From positions 3,038,001-3,102,000 of the forward strand of contig NZ_CP119779.1 of NCBI RefSeq assembly GCF_029338195.1: a DNA stretch of 64,000 nucleotides, written 5' to 3'. This DNA comes from Haloarcula litorea (GTDB lineage Archaea > Halobacteriota > Halobacteria > Halobacteriales > Haloarculaceae). Positions 60,426 through 64,000 of the stretch are shown one piece after another. Under the pieces are notes generated by a model. That model saw nothing but the letters and a program-made list of their open reading frames with translations, was not told the origin of the DNA and made no database searches. The position numbers were made by a program, and so were the translations under genes. Within the stretch, counting starts at the first letter, position 1, and each line of letters begins with the position of its first letter.

Positions 60426-62207
60426 TCAGCGGTCGCCGACGGCGTCCCTGCTGTCGGCGGTCACGGCGTCGCGCCGGTCGTGGCTCGCGCCGGCGTCGAA
60501 CGGCACCTCGACGACCTGGGTGCCCTCGCCGCTCACAGACGCCGTGAACGCCTCGGTGAACGCCTCGCGGTCCGTCGCGCGCCGGAACGCGAGGTCGTAG
60601 ATGTCGCCCGTCGGCGCGAAGTCGAGGCCGTGTGGCGTCCGGAACTGCTCCTCGAAGGTCGGGTGGTCCTCGATGGGGAGGCGGTGGAAGATGCCGCCGC
60701 CGTCGTTGTTCACCAGCACCACCGTCGCGTCGACGCCGCACCGCTCCAGCGCCAGCAGGCCGTTCATGTCGTGGTAGTACGCCAGGTCGCCGGTCACGAG
60801 GACGAGCGGGTCGTCCGTCGCGCTGCCGGCCCCCAGCGCCGTCGAGGTGATGCCGTCGATGCCGCTGGCCCCGCGGTTCCCGAGCACCGTCAGGTCGGCC
60901 GTGCGCGGCCGCCCGAAGCGGTCGAGGTCGCGGACCGCCATACTGTTGGCGACGAACGCCGTCGCCGGGTCGGGCGCGAGCGCGGCCACGTCCGCGAGGA
61001 CGCCGCCCTCCCAGTACGGGCCGTCGAGCGCCGATTCGACGGTCGACCAGTGTGCTCGCTCGGCGGCCTCGAACCGCTCTCGCCAGGCGGTCGAGCCGGG
61101 AGCCGTGACGCGCTCGGCGACCGCCCGCGCGGTGGCGTCCTCGTCGGCGACCAGCAGGTCCGTCGCCGTGAACTCCGCCTCCGGCCAGCCGCCGCGAGGG
61201 TCGACGACGAACTGCCGGCCGGCGGCGTCACGCAGGTAGTGTCGGAGCGGCTTCGAGGTGGGCGACGCGCCGAACCGGAGCACGACCTCGGGGTCCGGCC
61301 AGGGTTCGGTCGCCGAACTCCCGAGGTACGCGTCGTAGCCGCCACACACCGGCGGGTCGACAGCCTCGACGTGGCGGCCGAACCGCAGGTCCGAGAGCGG
61401 GTCCGCCAGCACCGGGAAGCCGGTGGCGTCGGCGAGCGTCGCGAGCGCGTCGGCCGAGAGACCGTCGTGTGCGGGGCCGGCGACGACGAGGCCCCGGTCG
61501 GCGCGCTCGACGGCGCGGGCCACCCGCGCCACGTCGCCGGCAGCGAGTTCGCTCCGCCCCCGTGCCGTCCGGACGAACGGCCCGTCCCGGCCCTCGGCGG
61601 CCGGCGCGTCGCCGTCGGCCCAGTCGTCGGGGACCCCCTCCGGTTCGTCGCCGTCCACCTCGACCGTCGGCTCCAGCGGCTTGCGGAACCGGCAGTTGAG
61701 GTGGACCGGTCCGGGGTCGGCCCCGGTGGCGGCGGCGAGCCCGCGCGCCGCCGTCGTCCGGAGCATCCGCACCTTCCGCGGCTCTGCCTCCGGTTCCGGC
61801 AGGTCGCGGTACCACCGGACGGCGTCGCCGTACAGCTTCTCCTGGTCGACGGTCTGGTTCGCACCGCTGTCGGTCAGCTCCGGCGGTCGGTCGGCCGTCA
61901 GCAGGAGCATCGGCACGCCCGCCTGGCTCGCCTCGATCACGGCGGGGTGGAAGTTCGCCGCCGCCGTCCCGGAGGTACAGATCAGCGGCGTCGGCTCGCC
62001 GGTCCGGCGCGCCCGGCCCAGCGCGAAGAAGGCCGACGAGCGCTCGTCGAGGTGGGAGTAGACCGTCACGGCCGGGTGTTCGGCGACGGCGACGGTCAGC
62101 GGCGTCGACCGACTCCCGGGCGAGACGCAGACGGCGTCGACGCCGCCGGCGACCAGCTCCGCGACGAGCGTCTCGGCCCAGAGCGTGTTCGCGTTCGGGT
62201 ACCCCAT
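60426..62207 (-). CDS. menD: 2-Succinyl-5-enolpyruvyl-6-hydroxy-3-cyclohexene-1-carboxylate synthase
   Basis: ThDP enzyme joining isochorismate and 2-oxoglutarate (SEPHCHC synthase). A 593-residue protein; the N-terminal VDAVCVSPGSRSTPL is the MenD substrate block, HLDERSSAFFALG holds the catalytic Glu, and LVTGDLAYYHDMNGLLA to VLVNNDGGGIF is the ThDP motif. It starts on the base after the menF stop (62208-62210), so the two are one transcript. Confidence 0.95.
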   Translation of the reverse strand: MGYPNANTLWAETLVAELVAGGVDAVCVSPGSRSTPLTVAVAEHPAVTVYSHLDERSSAFFALGRARRTGEPTPLICTSGTAAANFHPAVIEASQAGVPMLLLTADRPPELTDSGANQTVDQEKLYGDAVRWYRDLPEPEAEPRKVRMLRTTAARGLAAATGADPGPVHLNCRFRKPLEPTVEVDGDEPEGVPDDWADGDAPAAEGRDGPFVRTARGRSELAAGDVARVARAVERADRGLVVAGPAHDGLSADALATLADATGFPVLADPLSDLRFGRHVEAVDPPVCGGYDAYLGSSATEPWPDPEVVLRFGASPTSKPLRHYLRDAAGRQFVVDPRGGWPEAEFTATDLLVADEDATARAVAERVTAPGSTAWRERFEAAERAHWSTVESALDGPYWEGGVLADVAALAPDPATAFVANSMAVRDLDRFGRPRTADLTVLGNRGASGIDGITSTALGAGSATDDPLVLVTGDLAYYHDMNGLLALERCGVDATVVLVNNDGGGIFHRLPIEDHPTFEEQFRTPHGLDFAPTGDIYDLAFRRATDREAFTEAFTASVSGEGTQVVEVPFDAGASHDRRDAVTADSRDAVGDR

Positions 62208-63539
62208 CTATTCGAGCTCGTCGAGCATCGGCCGGTACTTGAGCTGGATCTCGTCCCACTCGCGGTCGGGGTCGCTGTCGGCGACGATGCCCGCCCCGGC
62301 GAACAGCGTCGCGGTCGCACCGCGGGCCAACGCCGAGCGGATGCCGACGGCGAACGTGCCGTTGCCGGCGGCGTCGACCCACCCGACGGGGGCGGCGTAC
62401 CAGCCGCGGTCGAACGCCTCGGTCTCGCGGATCGTCCGCAGCGCCTCGTCCGGCGGGAGCCCGCCCACGGCCGGCGTCGGGTGGAGCGCCTCGACGAGGT
62501 TCAGGACGTGTTCGTCGCGGTCGAGCTCCGCGGTGATCGAGGTCCGGATGTGCTGGACCGTCGCCAGCCGGCGGACCGACCGGTCGCCGATGCGCACCGA
62601 CGACGCGAACGGCTCCAGCTGGTCGCGGATCGTCTCCGCGACGAGTTCGTGTTCGTGGGCGTCCTTCTCGCTGTCCAGCAGGTCGGCGGCGAGCCACTCG
62701 TCCTCGGCGGGAGTGTCGCCCCGACCGGTCGATCCGGCCAGCGCCTCGGTCCTGACGGTCCGGCCCCGCAGCGAGACCAGCCGCTCGGGCGTCGCGCCGA
62801 AGAACGTCCCGCCGTCCTCGGGCGAGAACAGGAAGCGATAGCAGTCGGGATACGTCTCCGCGAGGCGCGCGAGCGCGTCGGGCACGGACAGCTCCGAGCG
62901 CAGGTGGGTGCGCAGCGCCTGCGCGAGCACGACCTTCCGAAGGCGGCCGCTGTCGACCTGCTCCAGTGCGCTCCCGACCTGTTCGTGCCAGACGGCCTTC
63001 GAGGGCGTCCGTTCCCGACGCTCGACCCCGGGTGGGGCGGCCGTCGACTGCGGGTCGGCGTCTTCGAGGCGAGCGTACCACTCGTCGAGCAGTTCCTCGG
63101 CCTCCTCGGCGGCCGACGGACCGACCCCAGTCGTCGTGAGCCAGGCTCCGCCCTCCGCCGCGGCGACCTGTACCGACGGCAGGAAGAACATCGCGCTCGG
63201 GAAGCCGTCCCACGTCGCGTCGCCGTCCTCGCCGTCGTGGAAGGCGAAGCCGCCGAACAGGCGGGGCCGAGCCACGTTCGGGAGCGTGGTCGGGAGCTCG
63301 AAGGCGTCGAACAGGGCCGTCGCGGCCTCGCGGACGTCGTCGAACCGAGTCGGACCGGCGGCGGTGATCGTCGTGGCCGCGCCGCTGGCCGCCATCGACT
63401 CGGACGGCGTCGCCCACGCGAACCGCGGCCGGGTCTCGGCGTCGAGGACGGGCCGGAGCGACCCGGCGTCCAGCCGCCGGCCCCGCGCGACGACCGTCGT
63501 CTCGGAGACAGCCGACACACCGTCACCCAGAGGTTCCAT
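62208..63539 (-). CDS. menF: Isochorismate synthase
   Basis: Converts chorismate to isochorismate, the entry to menaquinone. A 443-residue chorismate-utilising enzyme; TFFGATPERLVSLRGR, ALAGSTGRGD, EKDAHEHELVAETIRDQL, HIRTSITAELD, LHPTPAVGGLP and FAGAGIVADSDPDREWDE are its active-site and metal-binding blocks. The ATG at 63539 is preferred; a GTG directly before it at 63542 is possible. First gene of the menF-menD pair. Confidence 0.94.
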   Translation of the reverse strand: MEPLGDGVSAVSETTVVARGRRLDAGSLRPVLDAETRPRFAWATPSESMAASGAATTITAAGPTRFDDVREAATALFDAFELPTTLPNVARPRLFGGFAFHDGEDGDATWDGFPSAMFFLPSVQVAAAEGGAWLTTTGVGPSAAEEAEELLDEWYARLEDADPQSTAAPPGVERRERTPSKAVWHEQVGSALEQVDSGRLRKVVLAQALRTHLRSELSVPDALARLAETYPDCYRFLFSPEDGGTFFGATPERLVSLRGRTVRTEALAGSTGRGDTPAEDEWLAADLLDSEKDAHEHELVAETIRDQLEPFASSVRIGDRSVRRLATVQHIRTSITAELDRDEHVLNLVEALHPTPAVGGLPPDEALRTIRETEAFDRGWYAAPVGWVDAAGNGTFAVGIRSALARGATATLFAGAGIVADSDPDREWDEIQLKYRPMLDELE

Positions 63540-63715
63540 CACTCCGACGTTAGGATTCCGCCCCTTTGAGCCTGACTATCGCCGCGACCGACGGCGTTCG
63601 GCCGCGCTGTCGACAGCCGGTAGTTTTCGAAACCGAAAACGGACGTTCGTGAGCCACAACTTCAGGTCGTAGTGAGAGAATAACGTTTGTGGAATCGTGT
63701 GAACACCCCCGCCAC

Positions 63716-63725
63716 ATTTAAATAG
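63716..63725 (+). promoter_or_regulatory. TATA box for the ribbon-helix-helix gene
   Basis: ATTTAAATAG is 28-37 bases before the ATG at 63753, a strong archaeal TATA match in an otherwise GC-rich region. Confidence 0.6.
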
Positions 63726-63752
63726 GCCTTGGGCAAAGACCCCTACGTTGCG

Positions 63753-63968
63753 ATGCCAAAGGTAGAGATCAACATCCCTGAACACTTGGAGATGCAGATC
63801 GCCCAGATGGTCGAGAAGGGTGAGTTCCTCAACCGCGAGGAAGCCATCGAAGACCTCCTCTCGACGGGACTGAAGGCCTACAAGACCTCCGGTCCGCAGG
63901 ACGAAGACGACGAGCCCGGTTTCGAGGAAGACGGTATGATGGGTCACGACGACGAGTACGTCTTCTGA
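63753..63968 (+). CDS. Ribbon-helix-helix (CopG-like) DNA-binding protein
   Basis: A 71-residue protein: MPKVEINIPEHLEMQIAQMV and NREEAIEDLLSTGLKAY make a ribbon-helix-helix, with an acidic tail rich in Asp and Glu. It is very conserved in haloarchaea as far as I recall (DUF7120-like). It lies before another gene that starts on its stop codon (TGATG). No toxin partner is obvious, so it is more likely a housekeeping regulator than an antitoxin. Codon use is less GC-extreme than its neighbours, suggesting high expression. Confidence 0.88.
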   Translation: MPKVEINIPEHLEMQIAQMVEKGEFLNREEAIEDLLSTGLKAYKTSGPQDEDDEPGFEEDGMMGHDDEYVF

Positions 63969-64000
63969 TGGCGACGGATCGTCTGGTAGCTCTTCTCAAG
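63968..64000 (+). CDS. Gene start cut by the window edge
   Basis: An ATG at 63968 shares bases with the TGA of the previous gene and opens MATDRLVALLK, in frame to the edge. Only eleven codons are visible, so function cannot be judged. The overlap suggests an operon with the ribbon-helix-helix gene. Confidence 0.5.
   Translation, partial: MATDRLVALLK

Noticed and set aside
60480-63569. A 1029-codon plus-strand open frame
   Set aside because: It is antisense to menD and menF, both of which show complete family motifs; its product is Arg/Gly/Val-rich without any domain.
63540-63752. Intergenic stretch as a possible tRNA or small RNA
   Set aside because: I find no cloverleaf pairing or T-loop consensus; only the strong TATA box of the ribbon-helix-helix gene stands out.

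Overview
The window is a dense, very GC-rich stretch of chromosome from a halophilic archaeon (class Halobacteria). Evidence for this: proteins crowded with Asp and Glu, TATA-like boxes about 25-30 bases ahead of start codons that suggest leaderless transcripts, archaeal information-processing genes (TFE, MBF1, a CDC48-type AAA ATPase, an aTrm56-type tRNA methylase, HerA-like ATPase), archaeal-type shikimate kinase and triosephosphate isomerase, HalX-type response regulator, Tat lipoprotein signals with a lipobox, and a PGF-CTERM-like sorting tail. I cannot name a genus from the sequence. I saw no rRNA, no convincing tRNA, no CRISPR array and no transposase. No gene-free gap exceeds about 220 bases.

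Layout. 1-10.5 kb: the tail of an unrecognised gene, DNA polymerase IV (dinB) with a tail carrying three PCNA-binding-like motifs, a small unknown gene, a HerA-like ATPase, then a long minus-strand run read tyrA - Rsm22-like methyltransferase - surE - LPG-synthase-like membrane protein - EamA permease - M20-type amidohydrolase. 10.5-20 kb: FAH-family enzyme, GMC oxidoreductase with an inverted repeat on its promoter, chemotaxis transducer, CopD-like membrane protein, CheC; then the overlapping hisC - AK6-like kinase - CDP-alcohol phosphatidyltransferase operon, MBF1 and a HalX response regulator. 20-27.5 kb: tpiA, carbonic anhydrase, tandem UspA protein, a lipoprotein/membrane pair, a metal-binding HMA protein, a small toxin-antitoxin islet beside chorismate mutase, archaeal shikimate kinase, and small conserved haloarchaeal genes. 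27.5-40 kb: CDC48-type ATPase, aldehyde dehydrogenase, DUF4349 lipoprotein, nitrilase/SRPBCC pair, LEA14-like protein, an abutting ThDP-enzyme/semialdehyde-dehydrogenase pair, AbrB-PhoU. 40-50 kb: ATP-NAD-kinase-like protein, CinA-like protein, TFE-DUF2110-DUF5803, aTrm56 with a DsbA-like lipoprotein, a sugar epimerase, a PEBP protein, DUF2797, an archaeosortase-type surface protein. 50-64 kb: NRDE protein and the menaquinone genes menE, menC, menA, menB, menD, menF on the minus strand, broken up by plus-strand genes for an acyl-CoA ligase, a GAF-GAF-PAS histidine kinase, a small membrane protein and a membrane DnaJ protein; the window closes with a ribbon-helix-helix gene and a truncated gene.

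Working together: menF-menD, menB and menA-menC-menE supply most of the chorismate-to-menaquinone route, fed by the aroK-aroQ pair at 25-26 kb which also feeds tyrA at 10 kb. The best candidates for new biology are the possible 2-oxoglutarate decarboxylase / succinic semialdehyde dehydrogenase pair (35.7-38.7 kb), the toxin-antitoxin islet flanked by a duplicated chorismate mutase 3' end (24.0-25.05 kb), the GIY-YIG-like DUF2797 protein with a C-terminal PIP-like motif (46.8-47.5 kb), the three PIP-like motifs in DinB, and the sharing of the rare CTAG tetramer by the stop codons of four convergent gene pairs.
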